64,000 bases of DNA from Ruegeria sp. YS9 (lineage in GTDB: Bacteria; Pseudomonadota; Alphaproteobacteria; Rhodobacterales; Rhodobacteraceae). The stretch covers positions 434,001-498,000 of the forward strand of contig NZ_CP102410.1 in assembly GCF_024628725.1 (NCBI RefSeq), in the 5' to 3' direction. Under the pieces are notes generated by a model. That model saw nothing but the letters and a program-made list of their open reading frames with translations. It did no database searches and had not been told where the DNA came from. The translations under genes were made by a program, and so were the position numbers. Shown piece by piece: positions 17,896 through 27,131 of the stretch; position 1 is the stretch's first letter, and every line of letters starts with the position of its first letter.

Positions 17896-18834
17896 TCAAG
17901 GCCGGTTCAAGACAAAGTTCGGCGCTATCCCTGCCTTCATGATCGCTGCTTCAACATCATGCCCTGCGAAGAAACCGTATCCCGAGATGAGAGCGGAAGC
18001 TATGCCGGCTTCTCGTGCGCCCAGTATGTCGGTGTGAAGGCTGTCGCCAACCATCAGAACCCGGGGCTTGTCGATGTGCCCGAGACGTTGGAAAGCAATA
18101 TCATAGATATTGGCAAAAGGCTTTCCAAAAAACTGAGGGGCGACGCCTGTCCGGTCTGCCAGCCGATGCGCGTAAAGACCGGGTTCCTTGGAAAAACCAT
18201 ACTCGCGCGGAGCGACAATGTCAGGGTTGCCGACCAATACCGGGCGGGGGCGCTCCAGCAAAGCGGCCTCCAACATGGCTTGCCGCGATTCAGTCCAAAC
18301 CGCCGACCCGATCATCAAAAAACCGTCGACGGTTTCGTAGGGCTTCGGATCGTCCTCCAGATAGGATAGTTTCAGCCCCTCCAGATCGCGAAGGCCGGCA
18401 CTGGGGGTCGCCATCAATCCCCAATGCAACTCACTTTGGCCGTTCAGTTCAGACAACAATGTGACCCGGCTGGTGATCACGTCTTGTGGGGCGAAATCGT
18501 AACCAAGCCTCGTGTACTTCTCCAGTAGAGTTGCGTGGGGAAACCCAGCGGCATTCGACACAACCAGAACACGTTTGCCGGCGCCTTTCAGCGACCTGAC
18601 CCGATCCGGCGTGCCCGGGATTGCCGTATCACCAATATTGAGAACCCCGAAAGCATCGAGGAGGAACACGTCAAACTCATGAGCTATGTCCTCCAGCGTG
18701 TCCGCCTGGCGATAGCTCAATTCAGTAGATCTGGTTTGCGGCAGGCGATGTCGTACAGCCTCGTAGGCGTCAAAAGCATCTTGCACAGAGAAACCGGTCA
18801 AATGATGGCCCCTCGTACTTTCGCCGAAACCCAT
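17896..18834 (-). CDS. HAD-superfamily IIA hydrolase (NagD/CECR5-like)
   Basis: The 312-residue protein resembles HAD subfamily IIA, cap type C2. Motif I is FLLDAFGVLN, with nucleophile D60 and Phe62 where classic phosphatases have the second Asp of DxD. Motif II Ser is in VVSNAAG, and motif IV is MVGDSLHTDILGA. It is the last gene of the PhnDCEE-type operon. The frame opens at 18984, but the residues before M51 of that frame have no family match. ATG 18834 (37-base overlap with the permease) is listed; a TTG at 18801 overlapping the permease stop (TTGA) is an attractive alternative. It may dephosphorylate the imported compound, which is an inference. Confidence 0.82.
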   Translation of the reverse strand: MGFGESTRGHHLTGFSVQDAFDAYEAVRHRLPQTRSTELSYRQADTLEDIAHEFDVFLLDAFGVLNIGDTAIPGTPDRVRSLKGAGKRVLVVSNAAGFPHATLLEKYTRLGYDFAPQDVITSRVTLLSELNGQSELHWGLMATPSAGLRDLEGLKLSYLEDDPKPYETVDGFLMIGSAVWTESRQAMLEAALLERPRPVLVGNPDIVAPREYGFSKEPGLYAHRLADRTGVAPQFFGKPFANIYDIAFQRLGHIDKPRVLMVGDSLHTDILGAREAGIASALISGYGFFAGHDVEAAIMKAGIAPNFVLNRP

Positions 18835-19613
18835 TCGCTGATCATAACGGCGACCAGAATTACAATCAGGATCAGGCTGACTTGCGGCCATGCCAGAACG
18901 TTGAGAGAAGCTGAAAGTTGCAACCCGATGCCTCCAGCTCCAACCAGCCCAAGCACCGTGGATTCGCGGATGTTGATATCCCAACGGAAAACGGCAATGC
19001 CTGCAAACGCAGGCAGGATTTGCGGTACGATCCCATAGGCCATGACCTGCCAGCGTGAAGCACCGGTCGCCGCGATTGCTTCGACCTGCGTGTGATCAAT
19101 TTCCTCAATCGCTTCGTAAAGAAGCTTTGCGCAAAACCCGATTGAACGAATGGCGATTGCTATGACACCGGCGAACACTCCGGGACCAATAATCGCGATC
19201 AGAAGAAGCGCCCAGATCAACGAGTTGATGGAGCGGGTCGAGACAATGACCAATAGCGCAATCGGCCGGATGAACAGAGCGGACGGCGTGGTGTTGCGGG
19301 CCGCCAAAAAGGCGACGGGGACTGCCATGCACAGGGCGATGATTGTACCCAGGGTGGCGATATTTAGCGTGTCCCAAATCGGGCGACCCAGCTGGGTGAT
19401 GTACTCCCATTTAGGAGGCGTTGCCCGGGTCCATATATCATTGGCGATACGGGGCGCGTCCCAGACGAAAAACCAAGTGGTCGATTCCGAAATCAGCTGC
19501 CAGCAGTAAACAAAGATCGCCACGCCCAACAGCCAGCCGAACCAACGAACCAAGCTCTGACCTGTTGTCCGGCGACGCCAGATTTGCGCATCGTCGCGTT
19601 CAAGTATCGGCAT
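18798..19613 (-). CDS. phnE: ABC transporter permease, PhnE type (second)
   Basis: The 271-residue permease has an N-terminal helix (about 25-43) and a binding-protein-dependent transport domain with five more helices, including the EAA-like loop (EAIAATGASRWQVMAYGIVPQILP). It matches phosphonate/phosphite-type PhnE permeases ([14 protein letters not shown] near the C-terminus). Its start shares one base with the end of the first permease gene, and the two are clearly paralogous. Together they form the pore of the PhnD/PhnC system. Confidence 0.9.
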   Translation of the reverse strand: MPILERDDAQIWRRRTTGQSLVRWFGWLLGVAIFVYCWQLISESTTWFFVWDAPRIANDIWTRATPPKWEYITQLGRPIWDTLNIATLGTIIALCMAVPVAFLAARNTTPSALFIRPIALLVIVSTRSINSLIWALLLIAIIGPGVFAGVIAIAIRSIGFCAKLLYEAIEEIDHTQVEAIAATGASRWQVMAYGIVPQILPAFAGIAVFRWDINIRESTVLGLVGAGGIGLQLSASLNVLAWPQVSLILIVILVAVMISEWVSAKVRGAII

Positions 19614-20428
19614 TACTGAACCCTCGCTCGAATAATCCCCGAAAGGTATTCCAGAGCCATCACGATGCCGATGATAAGAATGAGAATGGCCGCCGCGGTG
19701 TCGTATTCATAGCGGTCGAATGCGGTGTTCAAAGTCGCACCAATTCCGCCAGCCCCCACGAGCCCGAGGATCGCGCTTTCCCGGAAGTTGATGTCGATCC
19801 GATACATGGAAAGGCCCACAAGTCGCGGCATCACTTGCGGCTGAACTCCATAGTTGATCCATTGTGGCCAACGCGCTCCAGAGGCCTTGATCGCCTCGGC
19901 CTGAACCTTGTCCATGGCTTCGATATCTTCGGCCAGAAGTTTCGAAAGAAACCCTATGGTGGCGAAGGAAAGCGTCAGAAATCCGGCCAACGGGCCAAAG
20001 CCGAAGATCGCCACAAGCAATATGGCAACGATAATCTCTTGCAATGCCCGGCTTATCGCAACAATGCCTCGGCAAATCATGTAGATTGGCAATGGCGCGA
20101 TATTGCGTGCAGCCCCCAGCCCAATCGGGATCGATATCAGGATACCCACGACCGACGCGGCCACGGTCATGACGATACTTTCCAGAAGGCCGCTCCAAAT
20201 ATCTGACCACCGTGAAATGAAGTCCGGGCTGGTGAATGCAAGCACAAACGCCCAACCCCGATCCAGCCCTTCATAGACACGGCCCCAATCGACTTCGATG
20301 GTCATAAAGGCTGCGATCAGGTAGGCGAAAAAACCAAGAAGCAATGCCCAGCGGAGCACTGGGTTCTTGACAAAGGCAGGCTTACGCCAGCCTTTTCCCA
20401 GCATGTCGTCCAGTTCTCGATGGCTCAT
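19613..20428 (-). CDS. phnE: ABC transporter permease, PhnE type (first)
   Basis: The 271-residue paralogue of the adjacent permease carries the same signature elements ([24 protein letters not shown] and [14 protein letters not shown]) and six predicted helices. It overlaps the ATPase gene by 4 bases (ATGA). Two separate PhnE genes per system are common for phosphonate- and phosphite-type importers of alphaproteobacteria. Confidence 0.9.
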   Translation of the reverse strand: MSHRELDDMLGKGWRKPAFVKNPVLRWALLLGFFAYLIAAFMTIEVDWGRVYEGLDRGWAFVLAFTSPDFISRWSDIWSGLLESIVMTVAASVVGILISIPIGLGAARNIAPLPIYMICRGIVAISRALQEIIVAILLVAIFGFGPLAGFLTLSFATIGFLSKLLAEDIEAMDKVQAEAIKASGARWPQWINYGVQPQVMPRLVGLSMYRIDINFRESAILGLVGAGGIGATLNTAFDRYEYDTAAAILILIIGIVMALEYLSGIIRARVQ

Positions 20429-21219
20429 TCTGCGGCCTCGATATCTTCATCTTCGTCCACTTTTTCGATGGTTGCTTCCCAGTCCTCTTCCCCATAGATC
20501 TCGGTCAGCTTCTCAGGGGTAAGGCCGGTGGGAAGTCCATCATACACAATTTCGCCAAAGCGGAGTCCCACGACGCGGGGAACAAACATCTGAGCGAGCG
20601 CCACATCATGGATATTGATGATGGCCGCCAATCCGCGTTCCTGACATAACTCGGTGATCAGCCGCATGATTTGACGGCTGGTCTTTGGGTCCAGCGACGC
20701 AGTTGGCTCATCGACCAGCAACAGTTTCGGGTTCTGTATCAAGGCGCGGCAGATGCCCACCCTCTGGCGTTGACCACCCGACAGTTCATCCGCCCGTTTA
20801 TCCGCCATGTGCAACAGCCCCACCCGATCGAGCAAGCGGAAGGCTTCGTCCACATCCGACTGCGGATACCGCCGCAGAAAACTGCGCCAGAACCCTACAT
20901 AACCCAGCCTGCCGGACAATACGTTTTCCATCACTGTAAGGCGTTCGACCAAAGCATATTCCTGAAAGATCATGCCCATTTGGCGGCGCACTTTCCGCAG
21001 CGCACCCGAGCCGAGTTTGGTCACGTCTACGTCATCCAGAAGGACACCGCCGCTGGTCGGTTCAACCAACCGGTTGACACAGCGGATCATGGTCGATTTG
21101 CCCGCGCCCGAGGGCCCGATCAACGCAAGAACCTGACCTTTTGGAACCTCAAGATCAATCGCCTTCAGCGCCTGATCTCCGGTCTTGTATGTTTTCGTCA
21201 GCTTTTGAAGACGCAGCAT
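20425..21219 (-). CDS. phnC: ABC transporter ATP-binding protein, PhnC type
   Basis: The 264-residue ATPase has Walker [11 protein letters not shown]-loop MIFQEYALV, signature [11 protein letters not shown] and Walker [14 protein letters not shown], with the PhnC-specific stretch [12 protein letters not shown]. The C-terminus is strongly acidic. It energises the two PhnE permeases with which it overlaps. A GC-rich hairpin separates it from the binding-protein gene upstream. Confidence 0.92.
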   Translation of the reverse strand: MLRLQKLTKTYKTGDQALKAIDLEVPKGQVLALIGPSGAGKSTMIRCVNRLVEPTSGGVLLDDVDVTKLGSGALRKVRRQMGMIFQEYALVERLTVMENVLSGRLGYVGFWRSFLRRYPQSDVDEAFRLLDRVGLLHMADKRADELSGGQRQRVGICRALIQNPKLLLVDEPTASLDPKTSRQIMRLITELCQERGLAAIINIHDVALAQMFVPRVVGLRFGEIVYDGLPTGLTPEKLTEIYGEEDWEATIEKVDEDEDIEAAE

Positions 21220-21244
21220 GAAATGCCCCAGATTAGGGTGAAGA

Positions 21245-21264
21245 GCGGGCCCTTTCAGGCCCGC
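21245..21264 (-). other. Intercistronic stem-loop between phnD and phnC
   Basis: The perfect inverted repeat GCGGGCC-CTTTCA-GGCCCGC lies 16 bases after the phnD stop and has no T tract. Such structures after binding-protein genes usually protect the upstream mRNA or partly attenuate, so that the binding protein is made in excess over the membrane parts. The function here is inferred from position. Confidence 0.6.
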
Positions 21265-21279
21265 CGGATGAGCCGGAAG

Positions 21280-22254
21280 TTACTGGCAGGCGTAAGAGAC
21301 GCCATTTGCTGCGTCAATTTTACGAATGACGTCCCAGAATTCCTGATAGGTCATCTCGAGGAATTGGCCTTCGTTCGACTTCGAGAACTCCGCCTCCAGA
21401 GTCGTGCCTTCCCAGTCGAAACTGAAAAACGCATTGCGGATCTTTTCCTGCAACTCGGGCGTCAGGTTGTAGACGGTGCCAAACCCTGTGGTCGGGAAGG
21501 TCTGCGACTTGTAGATCGTAATGACATCATCTTCCTTGATCACATCGCGCGAGATCATCCGGGACTTGACGGAATTCGCAATTGAGGCCGCCAGGTAATC
21601 CTTGTTGGCGACACCCAGAATCGAGTTGTCGTGCTTGCCCGAGTAGACAGGTTCGAAATCGCGTTCGGGCAGAAGATCAAAATCGCTTTTCAGGATCGCC
21701 GAGGGCGCTTTGAATCCCGAGTTGGATGTAGGCGATGTGAAAGCCAGTTGCTTTCCCTTGATGTCTTCGACCTTTTCGATGCCCGAACCCGGATAGGTGA
21801 TGATCTCCATCTCGTAACCAAAATTTCCGTCCTTCGAAGCCATGATCGTGAACGGACGGAACCCGGCGCAGTTTACCGCAAGTGGGTTGGAACCGGTGTT
21901 GAAGCCTGCAATATGCAAACGGCCCGAACGCATCGCCTCGATCTGGGCCGCGTTGTTCTGGACTGGAAAAAAGACGACATCCTTGCCAGTTTCCGCTTTC
22001 AAATGGTCAAGAAAGTCTGACCAAGCAGTTTTGTATACGGCGGGGTCTTCAACCGGCGTATAGGCAAAAATCAAAGTGTCCGGATCTATCTGCTCGGAAG
22101 GGTCCGTGGGGATATCCGCGATCAAATCACCGTCGGCATCACAAAAACGCTCGTCCAAGTCACCGCGTGGACAATCCTGCGCCGACGCCGTTCCACTTAT
22201 CGACATGAGCGCGATTGCAGATGCCCCAAGCAATAGTTTGATATCAATCTTCAT
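21280..22254 (-). CDS. phnD: Phosphate/phosphonate-type ABC substrate-binding protein (PhnD family)
   Basis: The 324-residue periplasmic protein has a signal peptide (1-25, ending ASA). A short N-terminal Cys-framed insertion with an EF-hand-like acidic loop, CDADGDLIAD, precedes the PhnD domain (LIFAYTPVEDPAVYKTAW, then GKQLAFTSPTSNSGFKAP, where the Ser/Thr cluster is the phosphonate-binding motif of the family). It binds phosphonate, phosphite, or a phosphorylated organic ligand. First gene of the phnD-phnC-phnE-phnE-HAD operon, 58 bases downstream of the deoR gene on the same strand. Confidence 0.88.
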   Translation of the reverse strand: MKIDIKLLLGASAIALMSISGTASAQDCPRGDLDERFCDADGDLIADIPTDPSEQIDPDTLIFAYTPVEDPAVYKTAWSDFLDHLKAETGKDVVFFPVQNNAAQIEAMRSGRLHIAGFNTGSNPLAVNCAGFRPFTIMASKDGNFGYEMEIITYPGSGIEKVEDIKGKQLAFTSPTSNSGFKAPSAILKSDFDLLPERDFEPVYSGKHDNSILGVANKDYLAASIANSVKSRMISRDVIKEDDVITIYKSQTFPTTGFGTVYNLTPELQEKIRNAFFSFDWEGTTLEAEFSKSNEGQFLEMTYQEFWDVIRKIDAANGVSYACQ

Positions 22255-22312
22255 GTTTTCCTCCCAGTCATGTGCGGTGCTTTTTGTCCGCCGTTAATCA
22301 GTCATTTCACAT

Positions 22313-23122
22313 CTACCCGGCAACGAGAACGTCGACCCCGGCGCCCTCAATAGCGTTACGCAATTCTCCTGTTGGTTTTTTGTCGGTGATTATCGAATCC
22401 AGGTCACTAAGGTCTCCTACCTGAGACAGGCCTTTCCGGCCAAATTTCCCGGAATCAACAAGAAGGTGCCGTTTCTCGGCTCGCGTCAGCATCACCCTCT
22501 TTACTGCCGCAAAGCCCCGCACTGTTTCTGAAGGGCCATCCGTCGAAAACCCCGAGGAACCGATCATGCACCTGTCGACGTTGAAACGGGACAGAAACTC
22601 CAGCGTCTCGGTTCCGATCGTTGCGGACTCGGTAGCCAAAAATTCCCCTGGGCATAACAGCACTTGTGCAGCCCCATGGCCAAGGGTCATAGCTACGGGA
22701 ATGGAATTGGTGATTACCGTGCAAGGGGTATCAATATAAGCCAGTTCACGTGCCATTTCGATTGTGGTCGAGCCGGAATCGATCATGACCGTTTCACCGC
22801 TCTGGATCAGTTCCGCCGCTGTGGCGCCTATCCGTTCGCGTTCCTCAACCTGAGCGTTTGTTCGTTCATCCAGACCCGGATAGTGCCCTTGCGCGGCGGC
22901 CGACGCCCCCCCGTGTGCCCGCGCTATCAAACCGTCATTCGACAGCGCATCGAAATCTCTGCGTACCGTCTCGGTGGAGACGTTGAACCGCTGTGCAAGT
23001 TCATTGATGCGAACGTGCGGGCGCAGCTTCAGTTCCAGCAATATCTGTTGGCGCCGGTCGGACTTCTTTACCCGGCTTTGGTTCTTTTCAGACATTCTGC
23101 CGCGCGTTTTAGTTTTGGACAT
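22313..23122 (-). CDS. DeoR-family transcriptional regulator
   Basis: From ATG 23122 the product has 269 residues. It has a DeoR helix-turn-helix (about residues 20-70, VRINELAQRFNVSTETVRRDF) and a DeoRC sugar-phosphate-sensing domain (VMIDSGSTTIEMAREL, then TVITNSIPVA). ATG 23095 is nearly as likely and would give 260 residues; the frame runs open to 23581 but without similarity. Members usually repress catabolic or uptake genes until a phosphorylated metabolite binds. It lies directly before the PhnD-type transporter, which suggests that the importer's cargo or product is a phosphorylated polyol or sugar. Confidence 0.88.
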   Translation of the reverse strand: MSKTKTRGRMSEKNQSRVKKSDRRQQILLELKLRPHVRINELAQRFNVSTETVRRDFDALSNDGLIARAHGGASAAAQGHYPGLDERTNAQVEERERIGATAAELIQSGETVMIDSGSTTIEMARELAYIDTPCTVITNSIPVAMTLGHGAAQVLLCPGEFLATESATIGTETLEFLSRFNVDRCMIGSSGFSTDGPSETVRGFAAVKRVMLTRAEKRHLLVDSGKFGRKGLSQVGDLSDLDSIITDKKPTGELRNAIEGAGVDVLVAG

Positions 23123-23366
23123 CCGACGACCCGACTTGGCTTCGAAGCCTACTTTTGTGGGCTTTCGGTCATAATGCAATATTTTTTGTTGCATAACCCA
23201 CGGAAGGTTGTGAGAATTCGAGCGAACACAAGTATTTCCAAGCGCAAAGCAAAGGTGCACAGACTGACCAAATTCAGAATACGAGCCAAGGCAAAGCGTT
23301 AACCGGCCAATTTGCCAATAAGGCAGCTTTCTTTTGGTTTCTGGTCGTGTGGCATTGAGGAGCAGC

Positions 23367-23831
23367 ATGGGCGACAGCGAAACGGCAGACCAGATTGCGG
23401 CGCTTCCGATGCGCTGGGACAAGACTGGCAAGTTGCGCGTTCTTATGGTCACTTCGCGGGATACCGGCCGGTGGGTTATCCCGAAAGGATGGCTAATGGA
23501 CGGCAAAGAACCATGGCATGCCGCCGAAATCGAAGCGCAAGAAGAAGCAGGCGCTGTCGGCACCATTTCGAAACAGCCCATCGGTCATTTTTACTATGAT
23601 AAACGATACGAGGGGCGAAGCAGCGTTCGCTGCCGCGTTACTCTTTATCCCCTGGTCGTCGAAAAGCTGAAGCGACACTGGAAGGAAGAAAGTGAACGCA
23701 CACGTCACTGGTTTTCGCCGGCAAAGGCCGCAAGGTTGGTTCAAGAAAGAGACCTGTCAGATTTGCTGAACAATCTGACAGACGATCCAGAAGTCAAAAT
23801 TGTCATAAAGAAACTTCGAAAGGCTGCATGA
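23367..23831 (+). CDS. Nudix hydrolase
   Basis: From the ATG at 23367 (preceded by GAGGAGCAGC) the protein has 154 residues. The Nudix helix region reads PKGWLMDGKE then AAEIEAQEEAGAVG, close to proteobacterial Nudix proteins that resemble diphosphoinositol-polyphosphate phosphohydrolases. The core REUxEE is IEAQEEAG, with I in place of R. It would hydrolyse a nucleoside diphosphate-X or polyphosphate compound in the cytoplasm. The upstream neighbour is the divergent deoR; the AfuA-like gene follows after 57 bases and may be co-transcribed. Confidence 0.85.
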   Translation: MGDSETADQIAALPMRWDKTGKLRVLMVTSRDTGRWVIPKGWLMDGKEPWHAAEIEAQEEAGAVGTISKQPIGHFYYDKRYEGRSSVRCRVTLYPLVVEKLKRHWKEESERTRHWFSPAKAARLVQERDLSDLLNNLTDDPEVKIVIKKLRKAA

Positions 23832-23888
23832 GGAAGGGCATGAAAGAACCGGGAAACCCGGACGCATCAAGCTCAAAGGGAGGAAAAA

Positions 23889-24914
23889 ATGAGGAAATTG
23901 ATATCCACCACGGTTGGATCGGTGATCGCCCTGGCTGCGTCACTGTCGGCGGCACAGGCCGATAAACTGACACTTTACTGTTCGGCGCAAGAAGATTGGT
24001 GCCAACTGATGGCGCGCAGCTTTGAAGATGCCACGGGCATCGACGTCAACATGACGCGGAAGTCGTCAGGTGAAACTTTTGCACAAATACGCGCCGAAAG
24101 CTCGAACCCGAAAGGGGACGTTTGGTGGGGCGGTACGGGTGATCCGCATTTGCAGGCCGCCGAAGAGGGCCTGACGATGGAATACATTTCGCCGATGCGC
24201 GACCAGCTTCATGATTGGGCGATATCCCAGGCAGAAAGCGCGGGCAACAGAACGATCGGCATCTATTCGGGCGCACTCGGCTACGGCTACAATTCCGATC
24301 TTATCGCTGCCAACAACCTGCCCGAACCGGCCTGCTGGAAAGACCTGCTGAAGCCCGAATACAAGGGCCACGTTCAGATGGCGAACCCGAACTCATCGGG
24401 TACGGCCTATACCACGCTGGCGTCGATGGTGCAGATCTTCGGCGAGGATGAAGGTTTTGAGTTCATGAAAGGTCTGCATTCGAACATCAACCAATATACC
24501 AAGTCCGGGTCCGCGCCGATCAAGGCCGCCGGTCGGGGTGAGAACACCATTGGTATCGTCTTCATGCATGACGCCGTGAAGCAGGCCGTTTCAGGATTCC
24601 CGATTAAGGTCGTCGCGCCATGCGAGGGCACGGGATACGAAATCGGCTCGATGTCGATTATCAAAGGGGCGCGCAACGAAGAAGAGGCGAAAAAGTTCTA
24701 TGACTGGGCGCTGTCTCCAGAAGCTCAGAACCTTGCTCTTCAGGTCAACGCGTTTCAGGTACCGTCGAACAAGAACGCAAAAACTTCGGAGAGCGCGCCA
24801 GACATGAGCCAGATCAAGCTGATTGATTATGACTTCAAAAAGTATGGTTCCTCAGACGAACGGAAGCGCCTGTTGCAGAAATGGGACGAAGAGGTTTCGA
24901 CTCTGCCGCAGTAA
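23889..24914 (+). CDS. ABC substrate-binding protein, FbpA/AfuA-like (extracellular solute-binding family 1)
   Basis: The 341-residue periplasmic protein has a signal peptide (1-24, ending AQA) and an AGGAGGAAAAA-like ribosome-binding site. It belongs to the Fe(III)/organophosphate-binding group (LTLYCSAQEDWCQLMARSF, then GDVWWGGTGDPHLQAAEEG). Two features argue against iron: no adjacent Tyr pair of the FbpA type is present, and a His-Asp pair (H227-D228) plus Glu246 lie in the ligand-side region, reminiscent of AfuA, which binds hexose phosphates. The gene is followed directly by permease, ATPase and a phosphatase-family gene. Ligand unproven; a phosphorylated organic compound is my preferred reading. 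Confidence 0.88.
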   Translation: MRKLISTTVGSVIALAASLSAAQADKLTLYCSAQEDWCQLMARSFEDATGIDVNMTRKSSGETFAQIRAESSNPKGDVWWGGTGDPHLQAAEEGLTMEYISPMRDQLHDWAISQAESAGNRTIGIYSGALGYGYNSDLIAANNLPEPACWKDLLKPEYKGHVQMANPNSSGTAYTTLASMVQIFGEDEGFEFMKGLHSNINQYTKSGSAPIKAAGRGENTIGIVFMHDAVKQAVSGFPIKVVAPCEGTGYEIGSMSIIKGARNEEEAKKFYDWALSPEAQNLALQVNAFQVPSNKNAKTSESAPDMSQIKLIDYDFKKYGSSDERKRLLQKWDEEVSTLPQ

Positions 24915-27131
24915 ATGACTGACCGGGCTTCAAAAACGACCCATCCGGTCCTGATCTTCTGGATCACGGCCGGGTGGGTCGGATTCTGCCTGTTGCCTTG
25001 GTATATGGTCGACGGCGGCCTTTGGTCGTTCGAGTGGCTTTTGGACGGCTACCCATTCGATGAGGATTACGCGCCCGCTGCATTTTTGATCGGGCAGGGC
25101 GAAAAACTTTGGCTCGCGCCGCTCCTGATCGCACTGGCCCTGCCGCTTCTGGTGTTGAAGCGCACCAAATCTGATCCAGTTTACGCCCGCATACTGATCC
25201 TGTCAGGGGCGCTTGGCTTTGGCTGGCTGATCGCTCAGGGGTTCAGCATTGGCATCAGAGGTTTCAACTTCAATTGGTTGGAGGCGATGTTTGGCGAACT
25301 GGGCGACCGTCAGTTCGGCATGGGCTATGGCGCGATGATATGCGCCTCAAGCTTTCTGTTCCTGCTGACTCAGGGGATCGCGGCAAGGGGTGCCATTAAC
25401 GGTGACGTCTTTGCCGTAAGCGCCATCGGCGGCGTGATTACAATCGTTACCGCGTTTGTCTTTTTCCCCATCGCCAAGATGCTTTTCGCTGCCTTCATCA
25501 CCGAAGACGGCGCGTATTCCATCGCGGTTTTCTTCTCGAAGTTTTTCGATGATCGACTGTGGGGCCTGGGGTGTTTTCATGGTGCCCGATGCGGTGCGGC
25601 CTGGAACTCACTTTTCCTTGCCATCCTCGTTGGCTTCATCACAACGATCCTCGGCCTATGTTTCGCGTTGGTCGTGACGCGTTCGGGTTTCCGCTACAAG
25701 CGCGCGTTGCGCGCTCTGACCGTTCTGCCAATAATCACCCCGCCATTCGTGATCGGCCTGGCGCTGATCCTGCTTTTTGGCCTGTCCGGGTCCGTCACCC
25801 GGTTCTTTGCCGAACTGTTCGGCACGCAGCCGACACGCTGGCTGTATGGAATGCCGGGCATCCTGATCGCGCAGACACTCGCGTTTACGCCAATTGCCTT
25901 TCTTGTTCTGATCGGTGTGGTTGAAGGTGTCTCTCCGTCGATGGAAGAAGCGGCGCAAACGCTCCGCGCCAACAGATGGCAGACATTCAAAACGGTTTCC
26001 TTGCCCCTGATGCGGCCTGGTCTTGCGAACGCATTTCTTCTGGGTTTCATCGAAAGTATGGCCGATTTCGGAAATCCGCTTGTATTGGGCGGGAATTTCG
26101 ACGTGCTTTCGACCGAGATATTCTTTGCCATCGTCGGCGCTCAGTACGATCAGGGCAGGGCCGCGGTTCTGGCCATGGTGCTGCTGTTCTTTACTCTTTC
26201 CGCCTTTTACGCGCAGCGTGTCTGGCTGGGGAAGAAAAGCTATACAACCGTCACCGGCAAAGGGGATGCCGGCGTTCATCCACTGATGCCCACTGGCCTT
26301 TCTGTTCCGGTACTGCTCATCGCTCTGGGCTGGGCGCTGTTCACGATTGTTGTCTACGCGATGATCATTTACGGCAGTGTTGTCGAGCTGTGGGGCGTCG
26401 ATAACTCGCTGACGATCAAACACTACATCACTGCATTCTCGGTCCGCTTCGAAGACGAGGGAATTCGCTGGACCGGAGCCGCTTGGGACAGTTTCTGGAC
26501 CACCATAACCATCGCGGCCATTGCTGCCCCATTGACTGCCGCCGTTGGTCTGGTGACCGCTTACCTGCTGACAAGACAAAGTTTTGCAGGCAAGAACGCT
26601 TTCGAATTTGGAACAATGCTGTCCTTCGCCATCCCCGGGACAGTGATCGGCGTCAGCTACATCCTGGCCTTCAACGTTCCGCCAATTGAAATCACGGGTA
26701 CGGGTGTCATTCTCGTTGTCAGCTTCATCTTCCGCAACATGCCGGTTGGCGTTCGTGCGGGGATCGCGAGCATGTCGCAGCTTGACCACAGCCTGGATGA
26801 ATCCTCGCTGACCCTTGGTGCAAACTCGTGGCAGACGTTCCGAAACATCATTCTGCCGCTGTTGCGCCCTGCGATACTTGCTGCGCTTGTTTACAGCTTT
26901 GTGCGCGCCATGACGGCGATCTCGGCCGTCATCTTTCTGGTCAGTGCAGAATATGACATGGCGACCAGCTACATCATCGGTCGGGTCGAGAACAACGACT
27001 ATGGCCTTGCGATCGCCTATTCGACGACGCTGATCTTCGTGATGCTCGCGGCGGTCGGCTTTTTGCAACTTCTCGTCGGTCGGGTCCAGATTGGTCGGCG
27101 CACGCAGCACGGAACGGAGACATCGCCATGA
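24915..27131 (+). CDS. ABC transporter permease, fused two-domain FbpB/AfuB type
   Basis: The 738-residue membrane protein starts on the base after the binding-protein stop. It has two homologous permease domains (about residues 240-445 and 520-730), each with an EAA loop (MEEAAQTLRANRWQTFKTVSLPLMRP and LDESSLTLGANSWQTFRNIILPLLRP). They are preceded by an extra hydrophobic N-terminal region of about 200 residues with several helices. A single fused polypeptide thus supplies both halves of the pore. The long N-terminal membrane extension is more than the basic FbpB layout and matches the AfuB-like subgroup. Confidence 0.92.
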   Translation: MTDRASKTTHPVLIFWITAGWVGFCLLPWYMVDGGLWSFEWLLDGYPFDEDYAPAAFLIGQGEKLWLAPLLIALALPLLVLKRTKSDPVYARILILSGALGFGWLIAQGFSIGIRGFNFNWLEAMFGELGDRQFGMGYGAMICASSFLFLLTQGIAARGAINGDVFAVSAIGGVITIVTAFVFFPIAKMLFAAFITEDGAYSIAVFFSKFFDDRLWGLGCFHGARCGAAWNSLFLAILVGFITTILGLCFALVVTRSGFRYKRALRALTVLPIITPPFVIGLALILLFGLSGSVTRFFAELFGTQPTRWLYGMPGILIAQTLAFTPIAFLVLIGVVEGVSPSMEEAAQTLRANRWQTFKTVSLPLMRPGLANAFLLGFIESMADFGNPLVLGGNFDVLSTEIFFAIVGAQYDQGRAAVLAMVLLFFTLSAFYAQRVWLGKKSYTTVTGKGDAGVHPLMPTGLSVPVLLIALGWALFTIVVYAMIIYGSVVELWGVDNSLTIKHYITAFSVRFEDEGIRWTGAAWDSFWTTITIAAIAAPLTAAVGLVTAYLLTRQSFAGKNAFEFGTMLSFAIPGTVIGVSYILAFNVPPIEITGTGVILVVSFIFRNMPVGVRAGIASMSQLDHSLDESSLTLGANSWQTFRNIILPLLRPAILAALVYSFVRAMTAISAVIFLVSAEYDMATSYIIGRVENNDYGLAIAYSTTLIFVMLAAVGFLQLLVGRVQIGRRTQHGTETSP

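Noticed and set aside
25656..27110. Open frame of 484 codons on the minus strand
   Set aside because: Antisense to the well-supported fused permease gene; the translated product is hydrophilic low-quality sequence with no domain.
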